Assembly (NCBI RefSeq): GCF_001683915.1
Contig: NZ_LXTT01000088.1
Location: 17,827-81,826 of the forward strand
Length of the DNA stretch: 64,000 nt
Reading direction: 5' to 3'
DNA from: Allomuricauda sp. CP2A
Lineage (GTDB): Bacteria > Bacteroidota > Bacteroidia > Flavobacteriales > Flavobacteriaceae
The notes beneath the pieces are model-generated. The model had not been told where the DNA came from and did not search any database. It worked only from the letters and a program-made list of their open reading frames with translations. Position 1 is the first letter of the stretch; each line of letters opens with the position of its first letter. The translations under genes were made by a program, and so were the position numbers. Below, piece by piece: positions 27,499 through 36,549 of the stretch.

Positions 27499-27600
27499 AA
27501 AAGGATGCTTTTGTCAGATTTTAGTTTTTTGTTTCTTTAAATTTCGGGAAATTCGGGCTTAAAACCAATTCATAAGAAACCTTTTGAGGAAAATTGACCT
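27499..27600. promoter_or_regulatory. Divergent promoter region of the trehalose genes
   Basis: A 102-bp AT-rich gap between divergent starts. It must hold both promoters, but I see no pair of full TTG/TAnnTTTG boxes and no obvious operator. Confidence 0.4.
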
Positions 27601-29403
27601 ATGGACAACTTGAATTACGGAATTATTGGAAATTGTAGAACGGCCGCTTTGATTTCAAAAGCAGGTTCATTGGATTGGTGCTGTCTGCCCCAGTTTGACT
27701 CTGCCTCGGTCTTTGCGAAGATATTGGATGAAGAAAAAGGAGGCAGTTTTGGGTTCAAATTGGATGAAGGGTACAGTGTTCACCAAAAGTATCACCCCAA
27801 CACGGCTATATTGATCACTCGTTTTTCCAACGGAGAGGATATCTTTGAAGTGCATGACTTTATGCCCAGGCATCACAAGCTCAATAATGGAAAATACAAT
27901 GCCCCACCTGAAATTGTACGGTACATCAAATTTGTTTCTGGAAAACCAAAATTCAGTGTAAAGTACGACCCCAGACTTGAGTACGGACTTGGCCAGACCA
28001 AGCACTACGTGAAAAAGGATTTTATAGCGAGCCTTACCCATAAACAGAAATACGACACCTTATTTTTGTATACTTCCTTTGATAAAAATGCCATTTTGGA
28101 TGGGAGTGAGATAACCCTTACCCAAGACGGCTACTTTTTGATTTGCTACAATGAAAAAATTTTGAAAGCCACCACCGATAAAATGGCCTTGGAACTGGAA
28201 AGGACCAAGGTATATTGGCTGGATTGGGCGGATAAAACCCCCAATTATCATCGATTTGGGGAGCAAATCATTAGAAGTGCCATTACCCTTAAGCTACTCA
28301 CCTACGATAAAACAGGAGCCGTTTTGGCCGCGGCCACCACTTCTTTGCCAGAAACCATTGGCGAAGTGCGTAATTGGGACTATCGTTTCTGTTGGATCAG
28401 GGATGCTTCCATGGTTATAAAAGTGGTCTCTGAATTGGGCCACAAGAATTCAGCCAAACGATATTTGCAGTTTATTATTGATTTGATGCCCGATAAGGAT
28501 GAAAAACTCCAGATCATGTATGGCATCAATAAGGAAAAGACCCTTACCGAGAAAACTTTGGACCATTTGGATGGGTACAAGGGTTCCAAACCTGTCCGGG
28601 TTGGGAATGCTGCTTATAAACAACGTCAAAATGACATTTACGGCATTTTGATGGATGTGATCTATGAACAGTTGATGAAATTCAGCACTGATATTGAAAA
28701 TGGGGAAGAACTTTGGAGCATTACCAAGGGAATTGTCTGGATTGTGGGCAAACACTGGCAAGAGCCAGATAAAGGGATTTGGGAATTTAGAGGAGAGGAC
28801 AAGCATTTCACCTTTTCCAAGGTGCTGTGCTGGGTGGCTCTGGACCGAGCCATAAAAGTGGCCAAAATTTTTGGAAAGACCCATAAAATTGAAAAATGGA
28901 CCGCACTGGAACAGGAAATTAAGGAGGATATCCATAATAACGCTTGGAACAGCGATATCAATGCATTTGTACAGTGTTATGGTTCCCGACATTTGGACGC
29001 TTCGGTGCTGTTGATGGAATCCTACGGTTTTATCCATGCCAGAGACCCAAAATTTGTAAATACGGTACGTGCCATTGAGGAAGGTCTGAGCAATGATGGG
29101 CTGTTGTACCGTTATAAAAATGAAGATGATTTTGGGCTTCCTTCCTCATCTTTTACCATTTGTACCTTTTGGTTCATCAATAGTCTCTTTAAAATTGGGG
29201 AAGAGGAGAAAGCCTTGGAACATTTTGAGCGTTTGTTGAGCTACAGCAATCATTTGGGGCTTTTTAGTGAGGATATTGACTTTAAGACCAAGCGATTGTT
29301 GGGGAATTTCCCGCAGGCCTATTCGCATTTGGCTCTGATCGAGTGTGCCATCAACTTCTCCCGAAAACGAAGTGAGGAACGGATTTTGGAGTCGATAAGT
29401 TGA
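27601..29403 (+). CDS. GH15-family glycoside hydrolase (probable trehalase or glucoamylase)
   Basis: A 600-aa cytoplasmic protein without a signal peptide. It has an N-terminal beta-sandwich (NYGIIGNCRTAALISKAGSLDWCCLPQFD) and an (alpha/alpha)6 barrel. Family features are NWDYRFCWIRDASM, the EFRGEDKHFTFSKVLCWVALDRA segment, and FGLPSSSFTICTFWFI with the distal catalytic region. GH15 covers glucoamylases, glucodextranases and trehalases; the divergent trehalose biosynthesis gene favours trehalase, but that is inference from context. Confidence 0.9.
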   Translation: MDNLNYGIIGNCRTAALISKAGSLDWCCLPQFDSASVFAKILDEEKGGSFGFKLDEGYSVHQKYHPNTAILITRFSNGEDIFEVHDFMPRHHKLNNGKYNAPPEIVRYIKFVSGKPKFSVKYDPRLEYGLGQTKHYVKKDFIASLTHKQKYDTLFLYTSFDKNAILDGSEITLTQDGYFLICYNEKILKATTDKMALELERTKVYWLDWADKTPNYHRFGEQIIRSAITLKLLTYDKTGAVLAAATTSLPETIGEVRNWDYRFCWIRDASMVIKVVSELGHKNSAKRYLQFIIDLMPDKDEKLQIMYGINKEKTLTEKTLDHLDGYKGSKPVRVGNAAYKQRQNDIYGILMDVIYEQLMKFSTDIENGEELWSITKGIVWIVGKHWQEPDKGIWEFRGEDKHFTFSKVLCWVALDRAIKVAKIFGKTHKIEKWTALEQEIKEDIHNNAWNSDINAFVQCYGSRHLDASVLLMESYGFIHARDPKFVNTVRAIEEGLSNDGLLYRYKNEDDFGLPSSSFTICTFWFINSLFKIGEEEKALEHFERLLSYSNHLGLFSEDIDFKTKRLLGNFPQAYSHLALIECAINFSRKRSEERILESIS

Positions 29404-29427
29404 CTTGGGTTCAATACAGAAAATTAT

Positions 29428-29515
29428 GTCACCTCAAGCGCCCACCTGCCGGACGGTCAGGCAGTCGGGAGGTCTTTAACATGTGAAATTTCAATAAGGT
29501 CTCGACTGCGCTCGA
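29428..29515. repeat. Composite REP-like inverted repeat
   Basis: A TCGACTGCGCTCGA unit (29502-29515) is paired with an upstream degenerate inverted copy. That copy is split by a 23-bp segment (29441-29463) which is itself palindromic around CCTGCC/GGCA. It lies between the GH15 gene and the acyl-CoA dehydrogenase gene. Confidence 0.65.
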
Positions 29516-29545
29516 CCTGACATCAGTATATCATGTATTGAGGCA

Positions 29546-29575
29546 AACAAAAAAACCGCCTCAACAGAGACGGTT
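29546..29575 (-). terminator. Terminator of the beta-oxidation block
   Basis: On the minus strand AACCGTCTC pairs with GAGGCGGTT (one T-G wobble) around TGTT and is followed by a T-run. It lies 34 bp after the acyl-CoA dehydrogenase stop. Confidence 0.88.
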
Positions 29576-29608
29576 TCCAAAATTAGCTTTGTTTCAGCAT
29601 TATTTGAA

Positions 29609-31420
29609 TTAGTCGAAGGTATACCCATTATCCGCAGCTACCTTGTCCGCAATCTGGGTGCGGAGTGCCACAACGTTGGGTTGATTTGTATATTTCGTGA
29701 AACGTTTTAGTCCCATGAGCATCATGCGTTGTTCATCACCCTCAGTAAAGGAAACAATGGCTTCTTTTCCTTTTTGGCTGACGATATCCACGGCTCTGTA
29801 CAAATAGAGTTTGGCCATGGCTATTTGAGCCGCTTGTGCATCCTCACCAAATCGTTTTGCATTTTTCTCGGCACGAAGGATGGTGGATTCTGCCAGATAC
29901 ACTTGAATCAAAATATCAGCAGCGGACATCAATAGCATTTGGTGCTCTTCCAAATCTGGGCCATATTTTTGAACGGCTTTACCAGCAATCATCAAGAACA
30001 CTTTTTTCAAACGGGCAACCATATCTTTTTCCTCGGAAAGCAATGCCGAGAAATCTGGAGTATCAAAAGACGGAATGCCCATCAATTCCTCTCCAACGGC
30101 TGTGGCTGGCCCCAGTAAATCCACATGACCTTTCATGGCCTTTTTTACCAACATACCCACGGACAACATTCTGTTGATTTCGTTGGTTCCTTCATAAATC
30201 CTGGAAATACGGGCATCACGCCAAGCGGATTCCATGGGGGTATCGGCACTAAAGCCCATCCCTCCAAAAATTTGGATGCCTTCATCGGTGGTGTGTTGTA
30301 CGTGTTCGGAAACGGCCACTTTTAATATGGAACATTCAATGGCATATTCCTCAACACCTTTAAGCTCTGCTTCTTGGTGGGAGTTGCCTCCGGCTTCGCG
30401 AATGGCTATCCTGTCCTCAATATTTTTGGCAGCTCGGTAACAGGCGGATTCATCCACATAGGCATTGGTGGCCATATCGGCAATCTTAGCTTTGATGGCA
30501 CCAAAGTTTATGATGGGCGTTTTGAATTGCACCCGTTCATTGGCATATTTGGTCGCCTCATTAAGGACACGTCTTTGTGCCTCCAAACAGGCCGCAGCCA
30601 ATTTGATTCTACCAATGTTGAGGGCGTTCATGGCAATTTTGAAACCATTACCTCGCTCAGACAGCATATTTTCGACAGGAACTTTCGTCTCGTTGAAGAA
30701 TACCTGACGGGTAGAGGAGGAGTGGATGCCCAGTTTCTTTTCTTCATCCCCAAAGGAAATGCCATTTTCCGGGTCGTTTTCAACGATAAATCCGGTGATG
30801 TATTTATCATCTTCGATTCGGGCAAAAACAATGAACATATTGCAGAATCCTGCGTTGGAAATCCACATTTTCTGTCCCGTGATGCTGTAGTATTTTCCAT
30901 CTTCGGAGAGAACGGCCTTGGTCTTCCCTGAATTGGCATCGGAACCCGCTCCTGGTTCTGTCAAACAGTAGGCACCAAACCATTCGCCCGAAGCCAGTTT
31001 TGGAACATATTTTTGTTTTTGCTCCTCAGTCCCATACAGGGTGATGGGCATAGTCCCAATCCCTGTGTGCGCGCCAAACGCCGTACTAAACGAACCCGTG
31101 GCCCCTGAAATATAGTCACATACCAGCATGGTGGAGACAAATCCCATTCCCATTCCGCCATAAGCTTCAGGAACCGCAACACTCAAAAGCCCCAGTTCAC
31201 CAGCTTTTCGCATACATTCTTCGGTATAGGCGTAGTCTTTTTTCTCAAAACGTTCCCAGTGCGCCCAAAGCTCCCGATCTACAAATTCCTTGGTGCTTTC
31301 ACGCATCATTTTTTGTTCTTCGTTGAGGTCTTCCAATGTGAAAATGTCCTCACAATTGGTTTCCTTGACCAAAAATTGGCCACCTCTCAATATGTCTTTG
31401 TTTGTTGTTTCTGTGCTCAT
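29609..31420 (-). CDS. Acyl-CoA dehydrogenase (long form)
   Basis: A 603-aa FAD enzyme for the first step of beta-oxidation. Features: AYCLTEPGAGSDANSGKT and GQKMWISNAGF in the FAD/substrate domain, then IQIFGGMGFSADTPMESAWRDARISRIYEGTNEI, with the Glu of YEGTNE the likely base. It is about 200 residues longer than ordinary short/medium-chain members, with a C-terminal helical extension (about 430-603) as in very-long-chain enzymes. It is the last gene of the block, after the thiolase and a four-helix-bundle gene. Confidence 0.95.
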   Translation of the reverse strand: MSTETTNKDILRGGQFLVKETNCEDIFTLEDLNEEQKMMRESTKEFVDRELWAHWERFEKKDYAYTEECMRKAGELGLLSVAVPEAYGGMGMGFVSTMLVCDYISGATGSFSTAFGAHTGIGTMPITLYGTEEQKQKYVPKLASGEWFGAYCLTEPGAGSDANSGKTKAVLSEDGKYYSITGQKMWISNAGFCNMFIVFARIEDDKYITGFIVENDPENGISFGDEEKKLGIHSSSTRQVFFNETKVPVENMLSERGNGFKIAMNALNIGRIKLAAACLEAQRRVLNEATKYANERVQFKTPIINFGAIKAKIADMATNAYVDESACYRAAKNIEDRIAIREAGGNSHQEAELKGVEEYAIECSILKVAVSEHVQHTTDEGIQIFGGMGFSADTPMESAWRDARISRIYEGTNEINRMLSVGMLVKKAMKGHVDLLGPATAVGEELMGIPSFDTPDFSALLSEEKDMVARLKKVFLMIAGKAVQKYGPDLEEHQMLLMSAADILIQVYLAESTILRAEKNAKRFGEDAQAAQIAMAKLYLYRAVDIVSQKGKEAIVSFTEGDEQRMMLMGLKRFTKYTNQPNVVALRTQIADKVAADNGYTFD

Positions 31421-31468
31421 GTTTTTATTGTTTTAGAGAAAAGAAAATAGAATAGAGACAAGAGATTT

Positions 31469-31825
31469 TTATTCAAGGTTGTTTTGAAACCCCATGGTCA
31501 TTCTTTGCCACTCCTCTATTTTATTTTCAAGAAGTTTCAAAGTTTCACCATCGATATAATTTCTATGGTTCGCTACTAAAAGCTGGGTACCCAATTCAAA
31601 GGAAGAACCAAGCGAATAATCAATGAAAATCTTGAATGACTTATCTGTTCTGGCTGAACCTTCGGCAATATTACTTGGTATAGAAATCGAACATCTGCTC
31701 AACTGGGAGCATAAGTCATATCTTTCATGCTTTGGAAATTTCATCAGAACATCAGAAATATTATTGGCAATATCAAGGCCAAGTTGCCATATTTTCAAGT
31801 TTTTATAGTTATGCCTTTTTGCCAT
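31469..31825 (-). CDS. Four-helix-bundle protein (23S rRNA intervening-sequence family)
   Basis: A 118-aa cytoplasmic protein of the four-helix-bundle/IVP family. The family core YKNLKIWQLGLDIANNI at the start, SIPSNIAEGSAR in the middle, and EWQRMTMGF at the end are clear. Relatives are often found as intervening sequences in rRNA genes or as stray genes in Bacteroidota operons; biological function is unknown. Here it interrupts the thiolase/acyl-CoA dehydrogenase gene pair and looks like an accessory insertion. Confidence 0.93.
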   Translation of the reverse strand: MAKRHNYKNLKIWQLGLDIANNISDVLMKFPKHERYDLCSQLSRCSISIPSNIAEGSARTDKSFKIFIDYSLGSSFELGTQLLVANHRNYIDGETLKLLENKIEEWQRMTMGFQNNLE

Positions 31826-31870
31826 TTTGATAAGTCTTTTTTCTTTACTCTCTAATCTATTTTCTGAAGT

Positions 31871-33064
31871 TTAGTTAAAGAATTCAAATATCCCTGCCGC
31901 TCCTTGACCTGTTCCCACGCACATGGTTACCATTCCATATTTTCCTTTCATATTGCGTTTTCGCATTTCATCAAAAAGTTGGACGGATAGCTTAGCTCCG
32001 GTACACCCCAATGGATGGCCCAAAGCGATGGCTCCGCCATTTACATTGACCATTTCCGGGTCCAAGCCCAATTCACGGATAACGGCCAAGGATTGCGAAG
32101 CAAAGGCCTCGTTCAATTCAATGAGTTCCACATCGTTTTGCTTCATTCCAGCTTGCTTCAATGCCTTTGGAATGGCTTTTACCGGGCCGATTCCCATGAT
32201 TCGTGGTTCAACTCCGGCTGCAGCATAGTTGATCAAACGGGCAATGGGTTCCAGATTCAATTCCTTCACCATTTCTTCGCTCATCACCAACACAAATGCT
32301 GCTCCATCACTCATTTGTGATGAGTTACCGGCCGTAACGCTGCCACCTTCAGCAAAAACGGGTCTCAATTTGTTCAAAGTGGGGATGTTGGTACCCTTTC
32401 TTGGTCCTTCGTCCTTGTTGACGGTATAGCTCTTGGTCTCTTTTTTACCAGCTTCGTTCACAAAGGTGTGTTCTACCTCAATGGGAACGATTTGGTCCTG
32501 AAATCGATTTTCCTCTTGGGCCTTCAATGCTTTCATGTGGGAATTATAGGCAAACACATCCTGATCCTCACGCGAAACCTTGAATTGTTTGGCCACAGCC
32601 TCTGCGGTAAGGCCCATACCCCAATAATAATCTTCATGACCTTCCTTGGCCGTGGCATAATCCGGGGTGGGCTTGTAGCCACCCATGGGAATGTAACTCA
32701 TGCTCTCGGCACCGCCAGCAATGATGCAATCTGCCATTCCAGATTGAATTTTTGCAGTAGCAATGCCAATGGTCTCCAATCCAGAGGCACAATAACGATT
32801 GACCGTTACCCCGGGAACATCTTCGATGTCCAATCCCATTAGGGAAATGAGTCGGGCCATATTCAGGCCTTGCTCGGCTTCTGGCATGGCGTTCCCCACA
32901 ATGACATCATCAATGCGTTTTTTATCGAGTTGGGGCAATTCCTTCATCATGTATTCGATGGTCTCAGCTGCCAGTTCATCCGGTCTTTTGAATCGGAACA
33001 AACCTCGTGGAGCTTTCCCCACTGCGGTTCTGTATGCTTTTACGATATATGCAGTCTTGCTCAT
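31871..33064 (-). CDS. Acetyl-CoA C-acyltransferase (thiolase)
   Basis: A 397-aa thiolase that cleaves 3-ketoacyl-CoA. The active-site Cys lies in VNRYCASGLETIG (near residue 91), the His in NGGAIALGHPLGCTGA, and the second Cys in MVTMCVGTGQGAAGI. Length is that of typical thiolases. It is encoded behind the HAD/ECH fusion on the same strand, separated from it by the RAYT gene, and together they give the last three steps of beta-oxidation. Confidence 0.96.
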   Translation of the reverse strand: MSKTAYIVKAYRTAVGKAPRGLFRFKRPDELAAETIEYMMKELPQLDKKRIDDVIVGNAMPEAEQGLNMARLISLMGLDIEDVPGVTVNRYCASGLETIGIATAKIQSGMADCIIAGGAESMSYIPMGGYKPTPDYATAKEGHEDYYWGMGLTAEAVAKQFKVSREDQDVFAYNSHMKALKAQEENRFQDQIVPIEVEHTFVNEAGKKETKSYTVNKDEGPRKGTNIPTLNKLRPVFAEGGSVTAGNSSQMSDGAAFVLVMSEEMVKELNLEPIARLINYAAAGVEPRIMGIGPVKAIPKALKQAGMKQNDVELIELNEAFASQSLAVIRELGLDPEMVNVNGGAIALGHPLGCTGAKLSVQLFDEMRKRNMKGKYGMVTMCVGTGQGAAGIFEFFN

Positions 33065-33093
33065 AATTATATTTTTAGTTTCTGATTAGTTGA

Positions 33094-33111
33094 GCCGCAA
33101 TATTTTGCGGC
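33094..33111. other. Perfect hairpin between RAYT and thiolase genes
   Basis: GCCGCAA-TATT-TTGCGGC forms a 7-bp stem with a 4-nt loop. It has no T-run on the transcribed (minus) strand and could be an mRNA processing or stability element, or a remnant of a RAYT-associated palindrome. Confidence 0.5.
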
Positions 33112-33138
33112 TTTCCAATTCAGCTGGTTGTTGAGGTT

Positions 33139-33651
33139 TTAACTATTCACCCAGTTTTTGGGGTTGTCTATGATATAGTTTTCAATACGTTTGTATTCAA
33201 AAGGGTTTCTTATTATATGATCGTGATACCTACTTTGCCAAGTAAAGTTTGAAACAGTCTTACGAGCGCTTTTCGTTACGCCTATTTTATAACCTCGGAT
33301 AACTGATGCGAGGTTTTTTGATTGCGGCCCAAAAGTGTTGGTTGAGTATTGTTTTTCTGATTTATCAACCTTCTTCTTTTTATTGATGTTCAGTATGCCA
33401 TGTACGTGGTCGGGCATAATAACAAAGGCACCAAGATTGACAAATGGAAAATGATTTGGGATTTCTTCCCAACAATGTTGAGCTATTTTTCCAATATTTG
33501 ACAAGTTCATTTTTCCTTTGCTTATAATTCCAAAAAAACGTTCTCTATTAAGCGTGTTTAGTGTAATAAAGTAAGTCCCGTTTTGACTATAGTCCCACCA
33601 TTTGGCTCGGGTTGTATCGATTCGGTATTTACCTTTATATTTTTTAGCCAT
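33139..33651 (-). CDS. REP-associated tyrosine transposase (RAYT, Y1/HUH)
   Basis: A 170-aa Y1-type single-strand DNA transposase-like protein. GTYFITLNTLNRERFFG opens the fold, PDHVHGIL provides the HUH (His-x-His) metal motif, and the SVIRGYKIGVTKSAR helix and WQSRYHDHIIRN follow. In RAYT proteins such genes move or maintain REP palindromes. I chose ATG 33651 because the longer frame to 33732 runs into the preceding fadJ-like gene. It sits 11 bp after that stop, inside the beta-oxidation operon, and is AT-rich compared with it. No flanking repeat copies are visible. Confidence 0.9.
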   Translation of the reverse strand: MAKKYKGKYRIDTTRAKWWDYSQNGTYFITLNTLNRERFFGIISKGKMNLSNIGKIAQHCWEEIPNHFPFVNLGAFVIMPDHVHGILNINKKKKVDKSEKQYSTNTFGPQSKNLASVIRGYKIGVTKSARKTVSNFTWQSRYHDHIIRNPFEYKRIENYIIDNPKNWVNS

Positions 33652-33662
33652 ATGTCCAAAAT

Positions 33663-36068
33663 CTAATTTCTTAGTGGTTTCCCTGTTTTCAACATATGTT
33701 GAATGCGTTCCAAAGTCTTTCGTTCTGTACATAGCGAAAGGAATGCTTCGCGCTCCAAATCCAACAAGTATTGTTCTGAAACGTAATTAGCTTCCGAGAG
33801 GTCTCCACCGGCCATGACATAGGCCAGTTTGTTCGCTATTTTCTTGTCATGTTCCGAAATATAGTGACCCGCTTCCATGGAATCGGTTCCTACCAAGAAC
33901 ATTCCTAGCGCTTGTTTACCAAGGACTTTCACGTCTTTTCGTTGTATGGGTTTGGTGTATCCTGCTTCTGCCATTAATTGGGCATAAGCCTTGGCGGTAG
34001 CAATTTGACGGTCTTTATTCACGACCACTACATCTTTTCCTTTCTGGAGTATGCCCAAATCGAAGGCTTCATAAGCCGAAGTGGACACTTTTGCCATACC
34101 GATGGTGAGGAAGTACTCTTGCAGCACATTCAGTTCCACATCATTTTTCCTGAAAGTATCGGATGCCCGAAGCGTCATTTCCTTGGAACCACCGCCACCG
34201 GGAATGACCCCAACGCCAAACTCCACCAATCCAATATAGGTTTCTGCGGCTGCGACCACTTTGTCGGCATGCATGGAAAGCTCACAACCACCCCCCAGGC
34301 ACATGCCATGTGGTGCTGAAATGGTGGGGATGGAGGAATACCGCATTCGCATCATGGTGTCCTGAAAATATTTTATGGCCATGTTCAGTTCGTCATATTC
34401 CTGTTCCACGGCCATCATGAATATCATACCAATATTGGCTCCAACAGAGAAATTGGCAGCTTGGTTTCCGACCACCAATCCTTGAAAATCCTTTTCGGCC
34501 AAATCAACGGCTTTGTTCAATCCGGCGAGGACATCACCGCCAATGGTATTCATTTTGGATTGGAATTCACAGTTCAAAATTCCATCGCCCAAGTCCTCGA
34601 TGACCACACCACTATTCTTAAATACTTCTTTGGATTTACGGATGTTGTCCAAAATGATAAAGGCATCCTGCCCTGGAACTTTTTCCATGGCCTTTGTGGG
34701 GATGTCATAAAAATAAGTGGCCCCGTCTTTCACGGAATAGAATGAATCAATCCCAGCTGCTTTCATTTCGGCCACCCAAGGGGCAGCTTCCAATCCTTCG
34801 GCTTTGATGAATTCCAAACCTTTTTCCAGTCCTACGGCATCCCAAATCTGGAATGGGCCGTGTTCCCATCCAAATCCGGCTTTCATGGCATCATCAATTT
34901 TGTAAAGCTCATCCGTGATTTCGGGAATACGATGGGTGACGTAGGCAAACAATGCTCCAAAACTTTTTCGGTAAAATTCACCGGCCTTGTCCTTGCCATC
35001 CACCAACACCGGAAACCTATCAATGACTTTATCAATGGTCTTGGTAAGCTCCAAAGTGGCAAATTTTGCACTTTTTTTGGCGCGATAATTCATCGTGTCC
35101 AAATCCAACGTTAGGATTTCGCTCTTGCCATCGTCGCCCTGTACTTTTTTGTAGAAACCTTGCCCAGACTTGCTCCCCAACCACTTGTTGTCCACCATGG
35201 TTTTGATGAAATCAGGCAATTGGAAGACTTCGTGGCGTTCATCGTTCGTGCAATTTTCACTGATGCCATTGGCAACATGCACCAAAGTGTCCAACCCCAC
35301 TACATCCACAGTACGGAACGTAGCCGATTTCGGTCTGCCAATGACAGGTCCGGTAAGTTTATCAATTTCCTCAACGGTCATTCCCAAATCCTTCACAGCA
35401 TGGAAAAGGCTCTGAATACTGAAAATCCCGATTCGATTCCCAATAAAGGCCGGGGTGTCCTTGGCCAACACGGAAGTTTTGCCCAAATACTGTTCGCCGT
35501 AGCGGTTCAGGAATTCCAATACTTCCGGGGACGTTTCAGGTCCGGGGATAATTTCAAAAAGCTTTAGATACCGTGGCGGGTTAAAAAAGTGGGTTCCGCA
35601 GAAATGTTCCTTGAAATCCAAGCTTCGCCCTTCGCTCATAAACTTAATGGGAATACCGGAGGTATTGGAAGTAATGAGGGTGCCGGGCGTTCTATGTTTT
35701 TCCAAGTTTTCCAAAACTTGTTTTTTAATGTCCAACCGTTCCACGACCACCTCAATAATCCAGTCCACTTCGGAAACTTTGGAAATGTCATCTTCCAGAT
35801 TTCCGGTAGTGATTCGGTTTGCAAATTTTTGATGGTAAATAGGGGAGGGTTTTGATTTTAGTGCTGTGGCCAAGGCGTCGTTCACCAATCGGTTTCGAAC
35901 AACTTTGTCCTCCAAGGTCAGCCCTTTGGCCTTTTCCTTGTCGTTGAGTTCCCTTGGTACAATATCCAGCAATAAAACCTCGACCCCGATATTGGCAAAA
36001 TGGCATGCAATGCCACTTCCCATGATACCAGAACCGATAACGGCAACTTTGTTGATATGCCTTTTCAT
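33663..36068 (-). CDS. 3-hydroxyacyl-CoA dehydrogenase/enoyl-CoA hydratase fusion
   Basis: An 801-aa bifunctional beta-oxidation enzyme. Residues 1 to about 300 are the NAD-dependent HAD domain (AVIGSGIMGSGIACHFA; GTHFFNPPRYLKLFEIIPG with the catalytic His); a helical domain follows; residues about 500-720 are the crotonase domain (GGGCELSMHADK and VEFGVGVIPGGGGS with likely catalytic Glu residues). The order is HAD then ECH, opposite to E. coli FadB/FadJ. It follows a MarR regulator by 15 bp, so the two are probably co-transcribed. Confidence 0.95.
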   Translation of the reverse strand: MKRHINKVAVIGSGIMGSGIACHFANIGVEVLLLDIVPRELNDKEKAKGLTLEDKVVRNRLVNDALATALKSKPSPIYHQKFANRITTGNLEDDISKVSEVDWIIEVVVERLDIKKQVLENLEKHRTPGTLITSNTSGIPIKFMSEGRSLDFKEHFCGTHFFNPPRYLKLFEIIPGPETSPEVLEFLNRYGEQYLGKTSVLAKDTPAFIGNRIGIFSIQSLFHAVKDLGMTVEEIDKLTGPVIGRPKSATFRTVDVVGLDTLVHVANGISENCTNDERHEVFQLPDFIKTMVDNKWLGSKSGQGFYKKVQGDDGKSEILTLDLDTMNYRAKKSAKFATLELTKTIDKVIDRFPVLVDGKDKAGEFYRKSFGALFAYVTHRIPEITDELYKIDDAMKAGFGWEHGPFQIWDAVGLEKGLEFIKAEGLEAAPWVAEMKAAGIDSFYSVKDGATYFYDIPTKAMEKVPGQDAFIILDNIRKSKEVFKNSGVVIEDLGDGILNCEFQSKMNTIGGDVLAGLNKAVDLAEKDFQGLVVGNQAANFSVGANIGMIFMMAVEQEYDELNMAIKYFQDTMMRMRYSSIPTISAPHGMCLGGGCELSMHADKVVAAAETYIGLVEFGVGVIPGGGGSKEMTLRASDTFRKNDVELNVLQEYFLTIGMAKVSTSAYEAFDLGILQKGKDVVVVNKDRQIATAKAYAQLMAEAGYTKPIQRKDVKVLGKQALGMFLVGTDSMEAGHYISEHDKKIANKLAYVMAGGDLSEANYVSEQYLLDLEREAFLSLCTERKTLERIQHMLKTGKPLRN

Positions 36069-36083
36069 TGATGTATGTTTGTT

Positions 36084-36530
36084 TTAATTAGTTGTTTTTA
36101 TGTAAACTTTCTTATCTGAAATCAGTTTGTTGATGATATCCACAGTCTTAAAAAAACCGGATAAATCCTCTTCGGAAACGTGTTCTTTGACCACTTCATT
36201 AAAGCGAAGCACAACGTCCTTGGATTCCTTTCTTTTTTCCAGACCCAGGGCGGTGAGGTGAATCAATACCCCCCTGCCATCTTTGGGGTTTGGTTTTCGT
36301 TGGATAAATCCCTTTTCCTCAATATTTTTTAAGATCCTGGATAAACTTGTGGACTCCATTCCCATTTTGGGCCCCAACGCAGTACTTGGAGTGCCTTGCT
36401 TTGGGTCAATGCTCAAGAGCGTAAAGCCAATGGCCATGGTAACTCCGTAATTCTTGGCCTCTTCATTGTACATTTTGCTGACGGCTTGCCATGTGGCTCT
36501 CAAAGCATAATCAATGGTCAAATCTTTCAT
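36084..36530 (-). CDS. MarR-family regulator of the beta-oxidation block
   Basis: A 148-aa winged-helix regulator. The recognition region reads MGMESTSLSRILKNIEEKGFIQR and the wing RKPNPKDGRGVLIHLT. It is the first gene of the leftward block ahead of the HAD/ECH fusion, so it likely controls fatty-acid use and itself, with an acyl-CoA as a plausible ligand (inference). A 22-bp perfect palindrome lies just upstream of its -7 box and is the obvious binding site. Confidence 0.9.
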   Translation of the reverse strand: MKDLTIDYALRATWQAVSKMYNEEAKNYGVTMAIGFTLLSIDPKQGTPSTALGPKMGMESTSLSRILKNIEEKGFIQRKPNPKDGRGVLIHLTALGLEKRKESKDVVLRFNEVVKEHVSEEDLSGFFKTVDIINKLISDKKVYIKTTN

Positions 36531-36549
36531 GGAACAGGTTTGGTGTTTT

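Noticed and set aside
30374..30931. 185-aa plus-strand open frame
   Set aside because: Antisense shadow of the acyl-CoA dehydrogenase gene.
33652..33732. N-terminal extension of the RAYT to 33732
   Set aside because: These 27 codons lie inside the 3' end of the HAD/ECH fusion gene; ATG 33651 starts the family-like sequence.
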